DNA of 64,000 nucleotides from DASSNU01 sp035701265 (GCA_035701265.1 DASSNU010000002.1:1-64000), one strand, 5' to 3'. Positions 1-12,567 are shown, counted from the stretch's first letter. Numbers and translations: made by a program. Notes: a model not told the origin generated them from the sequence alone.

Positions 1-231
1 GCGCTGGCATTCCGAGGGCGGGAGTCCGAAGGCCCGCAGCTGCCCCATGCCGCCCGCACGCTCGAGCGCGCACGATGTCCAGCCGTACGCCTCCGCCACG
101 CGCTGATTGGCGGCGAGGCGGTCGAGCACCGCCTCGTGCGCGGCCCAGCAACCCTTCCCCTGCGCGCGACCTTCGGCGAACGCAGCGAATTGCGCGTAGA
201 GCGTTTCGAGTGGAACCAATCGATCCATCAT
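1..231 (-). CDS. hypothetical protein, N-terminal part (cut by window edge)
   Basis: An open minus-strand frame runs from two adjacent ATG codons (229-231 and 226-228) to the window edge, giving at least 77 residues that begin MMDRLVPLETLYAQF. A strong Shine-Dalgarno, GAGGAGG, lies five bases before the first ATG. The visible part looks soluble and helical, with no signal peptide. It carries a Cys-Trp pair near residue 28 and another Cys near residue 54. I do not recognise the family. It follows the lipoprotein at 317-799 on the same strand with about 85 bases between them, so both could share the promoter near 900. The C-terminus lies outside the window. Confidence 0.6.
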   Translation of the reverse strand, partial: MMDRLVPLETLYAQFAAFAEGRAQGKGCWAAHEAVLDRLAANQRVAEAYGWTSCALERAGGMGQLRAFGLPPSECQR

Positions 232-316
232 GGCGACCTCCTCAGGCCTGAGTGTGCTCTTGGACCCGACGTGCCCGCGGTCGCCAACTGCGGGCGACCA
301 CGGCAACGCGAGCTGT

Positions 317-799
317 TTACAAAGTCGGCGGCGCGAGATTGCCACACGCGACGATCCTCTGCGCATTGGCGGCCGAGGCGCCCACGAGCACGAAGTAGCT
401 GCCGGTCGTCGGGGTCATTACGGGGATCGTCGCCGTCGCCTCACCGCGGCCGTCGTCACCAATCTTGATCGGGGCGTATGCGTCGGCGGAGCCGAAGACA
501 CCCTCGTCCGCACCGCACTGCCCGCGGTGCACCTGCCACGGGTGGACGCCCCCTGGTGTCGCGTTCGCGAGGCTGAGCGACAAGGCGGTTCCCTCGCTGC
601 CTGTGCTCGGCTGCATCTCGGCCGAGCCGTTCATCTGCACCGCCCCGGCGAGTGTTGCCGGGCTCACGAGGGAAGCGTGCCAGCGGGTGTTCAGGTTCGT
701 GTCGCGGCTCACCACGCTCGCCGGAGCATGTTTGAACGGGTTGCAGGCCGCGAGCGCGAGCGTCATGACGGCAAGCGTCAACAATCGGTGATTGGGCAT
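317..799 (-). CDS. exported lipoprotein, possibly superoxide dismutase-like or CHRD-like
   Basis: A 160-residue protein with a lipoprotein signal peptide: MPNHRLL, a hydrophobic stretch, then the lipobox LAAC with Cys19. The mature part is mostly beta-type and contains HPWQVHRGQCG near residues 86-96, which resembles the HxxxIHxxG-type region of Cu/Zn superoxide dismutase and related domains. I do not see a full set of copper ligands, so enzymatic activity is doubtful. The C-terminus ends in a second Cys-containing strand (RIVACG). The gene diverges from the TetR gene at 1024 and its promoter overlaps the TetR promoter, so control by that repressor is likely. The export call is firm; the function is not. 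Confidence 0.75.
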   Translation of the reverse strand: MPNHRLLTLAVMTLALAACNPFKHAPASVVSRDTNLNTRWHASLVSPATLAGAVQMNGSAEMQPSTGSEGTALSLSLANATPGGVHPWQVHRGQCGADEGVFGSADAYAPIKIGDDGRGEATATIPVMTPTTGSYFVLVGASAANAQRIVACGNLAPPTL

Positions 800-875
800 T
801 CTCCCTCCCGGAGGGTCGGTACGCCGCCGCTGGTCGGTCGTGCCTCATGCGGCGAGCAACCACGTTCCGCTCGCG

Positions 876-927
876 TATTGACCAGTCGGACAATGAATAA
901 TACTATGTATTATCCATTTGGTCAATA
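876..927. promoter_or_regulatory. overlapping divergent promoters with palindromic operator
   Basis: This AT-rich block stands out from its GC-rich surroundings. On the plus strand TTGACC (878-883) is 17 bases from TACTAT (901-906). On the minus strand TTGACC (925-920) is 17 bases from TATTAT (902-897). The two promoters therefore interlock and face opposite ways. The outer arms TATTGACCA (876-884) and TGGTCAATA (919-927) form a perfect inverted repeat, and an inner repeat ATAATAC/GTATTAT spans 897-913. TetR-family repressors bind such palindromes, so this is the likely autoregulatory operator for the flanking TetR gene and the lipoprotein gene. The binding itself is inferred. Confidence 0.8.
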
Positions 928-1023
928 GCGAGCGTGCGGCGCGGCGGCGCCAGGCAGCCAGCAGGAACGGGCCCGTCCGCACCTCGTCAGCAATCGGACA
1001 ACCATCACACCAGGACGGACACC

Positions 1024-1635
1024 ATGCCGGGACCGAAGGCGCCAGAGGAGACGCGGCGCGAACAGATCGTCACCGCGGCGTACCAGGTCGCGCTCCGCAC
1101 GGGGATCGATGGGGTCACGCTGCGCGCCGTCGCGGCAAAGGCCAAGCTCAGCCACGGTCTCGTCGTCTTCTATTTCAAACAGAAGGATCGCCTCATCGGC
1201 GCCCTGCTCGACCGGGTGCTCGCCACCACGGCCATGCTCCACGTGTCCGTGGACGTCGCGCGGGGGTCCCACGCGCCCGAGCGCTTGGGCGCGCTCCTGC
1301 AACAGGAGATGGACCGCCTCTCCCGCGACCCGCGTGGCATGCGCCTGTTCTTCGAATACTGGGCGCTCGGCGTGCGCCAGGTTGTGATTCGGCGACGGAT
1401 CGGCGCCGCACTCGAGCGCTACCGGGCGGCGTTCAGGGCGATGGCCGAGGAGATGCTTCCGGCCGCATCGCCCAACGGCATCAACGTGACGCCCGATGCC
1501 CTGGCAGCGGTCGCCGTCAGCTTGGTCAGCGGGTACGCGGTACAGGCCATGATCGATCCAGACCATTTCGACACCGGCGCGTACCTCGCGGCGGCCCAGT
1601 CCCTCATCGAACGGCTCGTCCCCACCCCAGCATAG
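1024..1635 (+). CDS. TetR/AcrR family transcriptional regulator
   Basis: A 203-residue DNA-binding regulator. The N-terminal helix-turn-helix covers about residues 15-60: RREQIVTAAYQVALRTG, GVTLRAVAAKAKLSHG, then LVVFYFKQKDRLI, which is the classic TetR pattern with the aromatic recognition helix. The all-helical C-terminus (about 70-200) should bind an unknown ligand; the overall layout resembles BetI-like members. The start is the ATG at 1024, with AGGA about eight bases upstream. An earlier in-frame codon exists but has no ribosome site. The divergent lipoprotein gene and the palindrome at 876-927 point to negative autoregulation plus control of that lipoprotein. Confidence 0.9.
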   Translation: MPGPKAPEETRREQIVTAAYQVALRTGIDGVTLRAVAAKAKLSHGLVVFYFKQKDRLIGALLDRVLATTAMLHVSVDVARGSHAPERLGALLQQEMDRLSRDPRGMRLFFEYWALGVRQVVIRRRIGAALERYRAAFRAMAEEMLPAASPNGINVTPDALAAVAVSLVSGYAVQAMIDPDHFDTGAYLAAAQSLIERLVPTPA

Positions 1636-1784
1636 ATCCGCAAGAGACTCTGGCACCCTGGTTGGAGCATCCGCGGCCGGCGTTGTCGCAGACTCACGGA
1701 TCCCGTGTCATCCACCGGTGGAGATACAGCGAACGTGCGCGCAATGAGCGTTACGTTGATCGCTTGGCAGTTCCGGTTCAGGTG

Positions 1785-1835
1785 GTGGGTGCGGGCGTCC
1801 CGGCCGCACAGTGTGGGCGGGACGCCCGCGCCCAC
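1785..1835. repeat. long imperfect palindrome, REP-like hairpin
   Basis: GCGGGCGTCCCG (1791-1802) pairs perfectly with CGGGACGCCCGC (1818-1829). It is extended by a T-G wobble and by GTGGG (1785-1789) against CCCAC (1831-1835). The stem is thus about 18 bp with a 15-base loop. It lies 150 bases after the TetR stop codon and has no T-run, so it is not a standard terminator. Its form resembles dispersed palindromic elements of GC-rich genomes. Only this copy is seen in the window. Confidence 0.6.
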
Positions 1836-1937
1836 GGGGAGATGTCTACGCCATCAAGTCGCATCGGGGAAGCTCATTACGCGAGCAGGCGCACTGGCGC
1901 TATGTTTGCTAGATGACATAACGGGGAGGAGCGACGG

Positions 1938-1970
1938 ATGCTCCTCAACAACTCACCGCCGAACAACTGA
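1938..1970 (+). CDS. possible 10-residue leader peptide with sequestered ribosome site
   Basis: ATG at 1938 opens a short frame encoding MLLNNSPPNN and a TGA stop. A GGAGGAG Shine-Dalgarno lies just upstream. That site is part of a perfect 7-bp hairpin, GAGGAGC (1926-1932) with GCTCCTC (1940-1946), so ribosome access could be gated by RNA folding. The radical SAM gene begins 84 bases downstream. The reading is speculative: ten codons can occur by chance, and the only support is the ribosome site and the hairpin. Confidence 0.25.
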   Translation: MLLNNSPPNN

Positions 1971-2054
1971 TTGTGCGCCGGCGCCGACGGCCGCCGCCCC
2001 CACGACGCACCAGGATCTCGTCTGCACTCGCGCGAGCGCGAGTGAGGAGGCTCC

Positions 2055-3656
2055 GTGCGTCGACTCCGTGTCACTGTCCTCGATCTCACCAACGAGCGCC
2101 CCACCCGCGCCCTCTACGCGCGGCTCATGAACGCCAACCTCGCCAGCATCATGCCGCAAGTCGTCGCGGTGTGGTGCGAGCAGGCCGGCCACCACGTCCG
2201 CTTCGTCTGCTACACGGGCTTCGAGGACCTCGCGCGCGAGGTCCTCGTCGAGAGCGACCTGCTCTTCATCGGCGCCTTCACGCAGGCCGCCCATCTCGCC
2301 TACGCGATCAGCAATCTGCATCGGCAACATGGCGCCGTGACCGTGCTCGGCGGCCCGCATGCGCGATGCTACCCGCACGACGCGGCGCGATACTTCGACT
2401 ACGTCGTCGGCTTCACCGACAAGACCGTCATCGATGACGTGCTGCGGGATTGCGCGCCACACCGCCCAGTTGGCCTTCAGCTCGGCGCGCAACGCCAGCC
2501 GCAAGCACTGCCGAGCGTGCAGGAGCGCTGGAAGTTCATCGCGCCCACGCTCGCCAAGGCACCGGTCCTCAAGGTCGTCCCCATGATCGGCAGTCTGGGA
2601 TGTCCCTACACGTGCGCGTTCTGTATCGACTCGACGGTCGCCTACCAGCCGCTGGGCTTCGACCAGATCCGCGACGATCTCCGGTTCCTGCTCACGAAGG
2701 TGCCGCGCCCGCGCGTCGGGTGGCACGACCCGAACTTCGGCGTGCGCTTCGATGACTACATGGGCGCCATCGAAGATGCCGTGCCGCCGGGCCGCATCGA
2801 CTTCTTCGCCGAGAGCAGTCTCTCGCTCCTCTCCGAGCCGCACCTCGTGCGTCTCCAGAAGAATGGCTTCAAAGTGATTCTCCCCGGCATCGAGTCATGG
2901 TTCGCGTTGGGCAACAAGACGAGGACCGGACGCGAAGTCGGGCTGGAGAAGGTCAAGCGTGTGGCCGAGCACGTCAACCTGATGCTGCGCTACGTCCCGT
3001 ACGTGCAGACGAACTTCGTGCTCGGGCTGGACACCGACCAGGGGCCGGAGCCGTTCGAGCTCACCAAGCGCTTTCTCGACCTCGTCCCAGGCGTGTTCCC
3101 GGCCTTCTCGCTCCTGTCCGCGTTCGGCCGCGCGGCGCCCTTGAACCTCGAGCTCCAGCGGGCCGGGCGCGTGCTGCCGTTCCCGTTCCACTTCCTCGAC
3201 GCGAGTCAGGCGATGAACGTCGTGCCGAAGAATTACGAGTGGTCGGGCTTTTACGATCACCTGCTCGATCTGGAGCACTATGCCTTTTCAGGATCCCAGA
3301 TCATGCGACGCTGGCGGATGAACCGCGGGGCGATTCCCAAGTGGATGAACGTGGCACGCGCGCTCTCCTCCGAGCGATACGGACGCGTGCGGCACCACGC
3401 ACGCGTGCGCCAACTGCTCCGAACCGACCCGTCGGCTCGACGGTTCTTCGACGGCGAGAGCACGGCCCTGCCAACGTTCTATAGCGATAAGGTGCGACGC
3501 GACCTGGGTTCACTCTGGCATGCACTTCCCGCCGGAGGGCTGCGCCACGACCAGAATGAGTACCTCCACAGCCAGGACGCGGACGCACGGTCCGCGTCTG
3601 GCCCTGCGGCTGGCAAGCCACCTGTTCGCATTCAGCGCCCGCCGGCGCTCGCGTGA
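2055..3656 (+). CDS. cobalamin-binding radical SAM protein of unknown product
   Basis: A 533-residue protein. The N-terminal part (about 1-140) looks like a B12-binding Rossmann domain: GHHVRFVCYTGF, then LLFIGAFTQAAH and TVLGGPHARCYP. The radical SAM core follows with the 4Fe-4S motif CPYTCAFC at about residues 184-191, then a TIM-barrel with GWHDPNFGVRFDDY and ESSLSLLSEPHL. A family member would reductively cleave S-adenosylmethionine and, with B12, often methylate unactivated carbon or rearrange the substrate. The substrate cannot be told from the sequence. The start is GTG at 2055, with GAGGAGG five bases upstream. The C-terminal 100 residues are basic and unlike the common families I know. 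The gene stands alone on its strand, so context gives no help. Confidence 0.85.
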   Translation: MRRLRVTVLDLTNERPTRALYARLMNANLASIMPQVVAVWCEQAGHHVRFVCYTGFEDLAREVLVESDLLFIGAFTQAAHLAYAISNLHRQHGAVTVLGGPHARCYPHDAARYFDYVVGFTDKTVIDDVLRDCAPHRPVGLQLGAQRQPQALPSVQERWKFIAPTLAKAPVLKVVPMIGSLGCPYTCAFCIDSTVAYQPLGFDQIRDDLRFLLTKVPRPRVGWHDPNFGVRFDDYMGAIEDAVPPGRIDFFAESSLSLLSEPHLVRLQKNGFKVILPGIESWFALGNKTRTGREVGLEKVKRVAEHVNLMLRYVPYVQTNFVLGLDTDQGPEPFELTKRFLDLVPGVFPAFSLLSAFGRAAPLNLELQRAGRVLPFPFHFLDASQAMNVVPKNYEWSGFYDHLLDLEHYAFSGSQIMRRWRMNRGAIPKWMNVARALSSERYGRVRHHARVRQLLRTDPSARRFFDGESTALPTFYSDKVRRDLGSLWHALPAGGLRHDQNEYLHSQDADARSASGPAAGKPPVRIQRPPALA

Positions 3657-4556
3657 CCGTCACTCCGTTGTTGCGCCTCGTGCCGGTGCCGGCCGATGCT
3701 CCGCGTACGGAGATCGATGCGTCATGCTCTCGTTCACCATCCCGATGTGGCACACGAAATCGTGTGCCCATTATTCATCTCTCGACATCCGGATTCGGCA
3801 CTGCCGCCTCGTCCTCTGCCGTCAGGTGGGCTTTCCCCCATACGCGACGGTTCGGGAGGCGCACATGCACGGGCACGCCGACGACATCCACACCGAACAC
3901 AACCGACTACTGCTCGCACTGCCGCGTGCGAACTATCAGCGGCTCCTTCCCGCGCTCGAGACCGTCTCGCTCGCCCAAGGCCGCGTGCTGTTCGACGACC
4001 ACGAGCGCATCTCCCACGTCTACTTCCCCCAACACTCCGTCGTGTCGCTGCTCACGCTCGTCGGCGATGGCCCCGCCGTGGACGTGGCGATCGTGGGGAA
4101 TGAAGGAATAGTCGGACTCGATGTGTTTCTCGGCGCCCACACCGCCACAATGCGGGCCGTAGCCCGGATCCCGGATGACGCCCGGCGCATGACGGTCCGC
4201 GCCTTCAGGCGCGCCCTGATCGATGGCGCCGCACTCCGGCAGCTCCTGTCGCACTACACGCAGGCCGTGCTGGGCCAGATCGCGCAGTGCGCGGCGTGTA
4301 ACCAGCGTCACTCCATCGAGCAGCGGTGCGCGCGCTGGCTGCTCATGGCGCACGACCGCGTGGGCGCCGATCACTTCCTCCTCACGCAGGACTCCCTCGG
4401 TCACGTGCTCGACGTACAGCGGCCGACCGTGTCGGCGGCGGCCCGTCACTTACAGGATGCCGGCGCCATCCAATACAGCCGCGGAAAGATTCGCATCACC
4501 AGTCGCGCGTGTCTGCAGAGCGCCGCGTGCGCGTGCTACCGCATGATCGACGAGGA

Positions 4557-8954
<4,398 letters not shown>

Positions 8955-8969
8955 CGCGAACCTCGCCAC

Positions 8970-9744
8970 GAGCGTGCAAGGGGCGCACGGTTGATTCGCG
9001 AGCTATGACGATTCTCGGTGAGCGGAACGGTCTGCCGTGCCACGAGCATGGTACCTCTCTTGGGTAGCACTGGATGACACACGCCGCGCGCACCTCCCCA
9101 TCCTCCTCGTGGCGACGAGGGGATGTGGCCACGACCTGCCTCGACCAGTTGAAACCTACCCGTGCAGCCCTGAATGGCCAACTCGATGTGGTTCGGCCGT
9201 CTCCGCGGGCCCTACGCTCTCCCCGACGGCGGTGGGGAGATCGGTGCGTGGAAGGCTGTGCCGTGGTTGGCGTGGAGCAGCCTTACACGCGCGGAGCGTA
9301 TAAGGACAACGATTGCCGCGGCCTAGCGCACCCTCCCGACAAAGAGTACGTCAAGATTCTGCGCGCGTCTCCAGCAGCCACAAGCGCGGCGCGCAGCACG
9401 CTGTGCGCCCAGCGCTGGCCCGGCCGTTCGCCTGGAATCGGGAAGACGCGCCGGCACAACGACACGTGCAATTATCGGCGTCGGCACTTCGACTCGAATG
9501 GCAGCGCCGTCCCTCCCCTCTCCTCCTCAATCCATTCCTGACCTAGAGCGCACTCGAGCCCGAGGCCGCGAGAGCCTCGTCGATCCCGACCGCCTGGTGG
9601 AGCGGCTCACCCCCGAGCAGCGCGTGCGCTTGGCGGCCAGCCTCAAGATGCAAGCGTCGGTTCCTGTGGGTCCCAACGCGAACGCGCCGGGACCCACGAG
9701 GATCCCGGCGCGCCGAAGTATCGAACTTTCAACAGTGTTCCGAG
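8970..9744. other. long intergenic region without a supported gene
   Basis: About 775 bases separate the sensor kinase start from tRNA-Gly. Open frames here have no good ribosome sites and no recognisable motifs. A short plus-strand stretch around 9545-9660 encodes DPDRLVERLTPEQRVRLAAS, which looks protein-like but has no convincing start and runs into the tRNA. I treat it as noise or a gene remnant. A GC hairpin at 9683-9712 is listed separately. Confidence 0.5.
9683..9712 (-). terminator. GC hairpin downstream of tRNA-Gly
   Basis: CGCGCCGGGA (9683-9692) and TCCCGGCGCG (9703-9712) form a perfect 10-bp stem with a 10-base loop. It begins 33 bases past the 3' end of tRNA-Gly(CCC) in the direction of transcription. 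There is no T-run after it, so it may be a weak or factor-assisted terminator or a processing signal. Confidence 0.5.
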
Positions 9745-9817
<73 letters not shown>

Positions 9818-9979
9818 GAAGAATACTCCGAATCGTACTCAAAGATCACCCGAACCGAGCGGGGGAGCAAGGGCGCGCCTGACGGCGCACCCGTGCTCCA
9901 CACCGCACTCGCACGTGGCGCCGTGCTCTCGCTACCCCCGGCGCACCCCTACTCCCCCACCGCTACGGACTCCCCGCCC

Positions 9980-11008
9980 CTACGGCCTCCGCGAGGCGTC
10001 GGCTTCCACGAGGTCGCCCGCGCGCCGCGCGAGGTCGTGTACAGCACGCACCGCGCTTTCCGGCACGGCGCGCGCCACACGCGACGGGCGTTGCACGAGC
10101 ACCGGGACCACACCCGCGCGCAGGACCTTGTCTGTCACGCTCCCCATCACCAGCCGCCCGAGCGCGTTCCGCCCGTGCGTGGCCATCACAACGAGATCGG
10201 TGTCGGTGCGCAACGCGTAGCGCAGGATGGCGCGCGCCGGGTGTTCATGCACCAGCACCGCGGTTCGCACCACCACGCCGCGCGCGCACAGCCGGGCCGC
10301 CAGGTCTTCCAGATACTCATCCGTCTGGTCGACGCTCGCCGCGACGCGCGGTGCTTCATCCCTCTCTCCCTCCGGCGTGGACCTGAACAGCGCGAGGAGC
10401 GGCGTGAGCACGCGTGCCAGCGTGTACTCCACGCCAGTCACCCCCAGAAGCGCGATGGCAGAGTCGAGCGTCTCTTCCCCCAACCCGGAGCCATCCAGCG
10501 GCACGAGCACGCGTCGAAAGGGCGCGTCATCCGCTGCCGGCGCGGCGTCCTCCAGGCTGCGCGTCACCAGTACGGGGACATGCCCCTGCCGCACCAGCGC
10601 ATCGGTCACGCTCCCCAGCCACACGCGGCTCAGTCCGCCGCGACCGTGCGACGTCATCACGATCACGTCCGCGCCCACGGCCTCCGCATGGGCGGCGAGC
10701 GTCATCGACGGCGATCCGTCCAGCACCGTCGAGACGACGTTCAACCGCGTTTCCGCGCGCAGTCGTGCCGCCACGCGGTACAGATACGCCTCGCTCTGCT
10801 GTCGGAGCTCGGTGTCGAATTCCGTGCTGGGTGCGCACACGATCCCTCCGTCGGGCATCGCGGCGAGTGTGAGCGGTGCGTGTACCAGTACCAGCTCCAC
10901 CACGGAGCTGTCTCCACCCTCCGATGTCGGGCGCGCGAGCATGACCGCCGTGGAGAGCGCGCGCTCGGCAAGAGGGGAGCCGTCCAGCGGTACGATGATC
11001 CGCTTCAT
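9980..11008 (-). CDS. tandem UspA-domain universal stress protein
   Basis: A 342-residue cytoplasmic protein made of two universal stress domains. The first (about 1-150) begins MKRIIVPLDGSPLAERAL and ends with the nucleotide-binding pattern MTSHGRGGLSRVWLGSVTDAL. The second (about 165-310) begins RRVLVPLDGSGLGEETL and has MATHGRNALGRLVMGSVTDKVL. The G-2x-G-9x-G(S/T) signature is present in both, so ATP-binding type UspA is likely. Such tandem proteins help cells survive starvation, hypoxia or oxidative stress. The start at 11008 has an excellent ribosome site, GGAGGAGG, just upstream. The gene stands alone, with the tRNA run upstream on the same strand. Confidence 0.93.
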   Translation of the reverse strand: MKRIIVPLDGSPLAERALSTAVMLARPTSEGGDSSVVELVLVHAPLTLAAMPDGGIVCAPSTEFDTELRQQSEAYLYRVAARLRAETRLNVVSTVLDGSPSMTLAAHAEAVGADVIVMTSHGRGGLSRVWLGSVTDALVRQGHVPVLVTRSLEDAAPAADDAPFRRVLVPLDGSGLGEETLDSAIALLGVTGVEYTLARVLTPLLALFRSTPEGERDEAPRVAASVDQTDEYLEDLAARLCARGVVVRTAVLVHEHPARAILRYALRTDTDLVVMATHGRNALGRLVMGSVTDKVLRAGVVPVLVQRPSRVARAVPESAVRAVHDLARRAGDLVEADASRRP

Positions 11009-11464
11009 TGATCCTCCTCCGGCACTGCCGCCGCCACGCGTGGGGAAGCGCGTGACGATTCAGATAGCTCGTGCCCTCCGCGTCGCCTCACCCCACGATC
11101 GCCTCCACCGGGCACTCGGAACGCCGCAGCACGCCATCCTTCCCCATGTCGCGCCCGGCTGCTCGTGAAGGCTATCACACCCGCCGGACGAAAGCTGTCG
11201 GGGAAGCGCATCCTGCCCACCGGTGGATTCCTCGCCGGCAGATGGGAGGAAGCCCTACACGAGAAACCCCTGCGCCAGCACGCGCCGCGCCGAACGTTTC
11301 GCGCGGGGTCGAGCCGCCCACGATGACGACGGCCGCCCCTCGTACGAGGAAGCGGCCGGGATCGGTCTGCAACGACGCATGGCGGTTCACACCGCGCCAT
11401 GGGGGTGCGGAGGGGCAGCGCGCGCTGCGATGCGCACTGCGGGCGGCGCTGCGAGAAGAAAGAG
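11009..11464. other. intergenic region between usp gene and tRNA run
   Basis: No gene is supported in these 456 bases. Open frames are GC-driven and lack family features. The stretch should hold the 3' end of the tRNA transcript and the promoter of the stress protein gene, but I see no clear boxes or terminator. Confidence 0.5.
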
Positions 11465-11536
11465 AGCCACCGGTCGGACTTGAACCGACGACCGCTCGAT
11501 TACGAATCGAGTGCTCTACCACTGAGCTACGGTGGC
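11465..11536 (-). tRNA. tRNA-Thr (anticodon CGT)
   Basis: A 72-base cloverleaf with acceptor GCCACCG/CGGTGGC and discriminator U. The anticodon stem-loop CTCGA-TTCGTAA-TCGAG gives CGT, which reads ACG. The T loop is GGTTCAAGTCC. It is the last gene of the minus-strand tRNA run. Confidence 0.95.
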
Positions 11537-11621
11537 AAGACGGGTTGCAAGCGCGCGCGGCCGCGACGCCCCTGGCCGCGGCCGCGTGTCACCCATCCTG
11601 TTACGGTGCTGCTGTCGTACA

Positions 11622-11703
11622 TGCCCTGGCGCGGACTCGAACCGCGACGCCTTTCGGCACCACCCCCTCAAGATGGCGTGTCTACCAATTCCACCACCAG
11701 GGC
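11622..11703 (-). tRNA. tRNA-Leu (anticodon GAG)
   Basis: An 82-base class II tRNA with a long variable arm (GTGCCGAAAGGCGT region). The acceptor GCCCTGG pairs with CCAGGGC and the discriminator is A. The anticodon loop TTGAGGG gives GAG, which reads CUC and CUU. The T arm has GGTTCGAGTCC. Confidence 0.95.
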
Positions 11704-11861
11704 GCATGCTGCGTGCTGTGCGCGTGGCGCGGGATCACCGCGCGCACGCAACGCGTCACGCTCGTCCTCCGATTGTCTTCCTCTTGCCGTACGTCTCTCT
11801 GGCTTCGCTTTCCACTCACGACTGCACGTCGCGCTCGCACGCGGCGCGCTGCGCTCTAGAG

Positions 11862-11936
11862 CGGGGCTGACGGGGCTCGAACCCGCGACCTCCGGTGTGA
11901 CAGACCGGCACTCTAACCAAGCTGAGCTACAGCCCC
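11862..11936 (-). tRNA. tRNA-Asp (anticodon GTC)
   Basis: A 75-base cloverleaf. The acceptor GGGGCTG pairs with CAGCCCC, with discriminator G as expected for Asp. The anticodon arm CCGGT-CTGTCAC-ACCGG gives GTC. The T arm has GGTTCGAGCCC. Confidence 0.95.
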
Positions 11937-11999
11937 CAACATCGTCCTGCACACTGCGGTGACGTCGCGCGCGCACTGCCCCGCGTACGCTCACCCGCA

Positions 12000-12071
12000 T
12001 AGCCCCAACGGGAATCGAACCCGTCTCTCCACCTTGAAAGAGTGGCGTCCTAACCGATAGACTATGGGGCC
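12000..12071 (-). tRNA. tRNA-Glu (anticodon TTC)
   Basis: A 72-base cloverleaf. The anticodon arm CCACT-CTTTCAA-GGTGG gives TTC. The acceptor GGCCCCA pairs with TGGGGCT, which leaves a G1-U72 wobble at the first pair instead of the usual G-C; the discriminator is A. The neighbouring tRNA-Glu(CTC) shows the same wobble. Confidence 0.94.
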
Positions 12072-12131
12072 TCCTTCCACCGGCACGCACACGGTGCGCA
12101 CGCACCGTTCCCGCCAGCGTCGCCACCCGAG

Positions 12132-12204
12132 TAGCGGTAACGGGATTCGAACCCGTGTTCCAGCCTTGAGAGGGCTGTGTCCTGGTCCCCTAGACGATAC
12201 CGCC
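12132..12204 (-). tRNA. tRNA-Glu (anticodon CTC)
   Basis: A 73-base cloverleaf. The anticodon arm CAGCC-CTCTCAA-GGCTG gives CTC, which reads GAG. The acceptor GGCGGTA pairs with TACCGCT, again with a G1-U72 wobble, and the discriminator is A. The T arm has GGTTCGAATCC. Confidence 0.94.
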
Positions 12205-12294
12205 GTGTGAGAACTTCTTCGGCACGGTGCCACCGTGTGCAACTGCTCGGCACGCTGCCGTCACGCATCGATTGTCAAACAGTCGCGTTCGTCA

Positions 12295-12367
12295 CAGGCC
12301 CGGAGGGACTTGAACCCCCAACCGCCGGTTTTGGAGACCGGTGCTCTACCAGTTGAGCTACGGACCT
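12295..12367 (-). tRNA. tRNA-Trp (anticodon CCA)
   Basis: A 73-base cloverleaf. The acceptor AGGTCCG pairs with CGGGCCT and the discriminator is G. The anticodon arm CCGGT-CTCCAAA-ACCGG gives CCA. The T arm has GGTTCAAGTCC. A run of 11 C residues (12391-12401, plus strand) lies just before its 5' end. Confidence 0.95.
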
Positions 12368-12390
12368 TCGAGCCCGCTCCACGCATCCCT

Positions 12391-12401
12391 CCCCCCCCCC
12401 C
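12391..12401. repeat. 11-base C homopolymer in tRNA spacer
   Basis: Eleven consecutive C residues on the plus strand (G on the transcribed minus strand) lie between tRNA-His and tRNA-Trp. A second 11-C tract occurs at 12568-12578, upstream of tRNA-His. Long homopolymers are uncommon even in GC-rich DNA and can be slippage-prone. Confidence 0.8.
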
Positions 12402-12477
12402 GCGCGCCGACACCCACCATCACCGCCACCACACTCCGCCGCGCGGCCGGCGATCGCCGCCGGCCAGCCGTTCCCAG

Positions 12478-12552
12478 GGTGACTGATGGGAATCGAACCC
12501 ACAACCCCCGGAGCCACAGTCCGGTGCTCTAACCGATTGAGCTACAGTCACC
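12478..12552 (-). tRNA. tRNA-His (anticodon GTG)
   Basis: A 75-base tRNA including the encoded extra G at position -1 (12552), which faces C73, as expected for histidine tRNA. The acceptor GTGACTG pairs with CAGTCAC. The anticodon arm CCGGA-CTGTGGC-TCCGG gives GTG. It is the first gene of the run and lies about 210 bases downstream of efp on the same strand. Confidence 0.95.
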
Positions 12553-12567
12553 ATCGTCACCGGCTCG

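Larger units (their letters stand above)
1636..2054. other. intergenic region with long hairpin and small leader ORF
   Basis: No ordinary gene is visible in these 419 bases between the TetR gene and the radical SAM gene. They hold a long inverted repeat at 1785-1835 and a possible ten-codon leader ORF at 1938-1970, both listed separately. A modest AT-rich stretch around 1900-1922 could hold the promoter of the radical SAM gene, but I cannot identify its boxes with confidence. Confidence 0.6.

Noticed and set aside
11465..12552. tRNA run as a possible integration hot spot
   Set aside because: No integrase, direct att-type repeats or foreign gene block flank the run.
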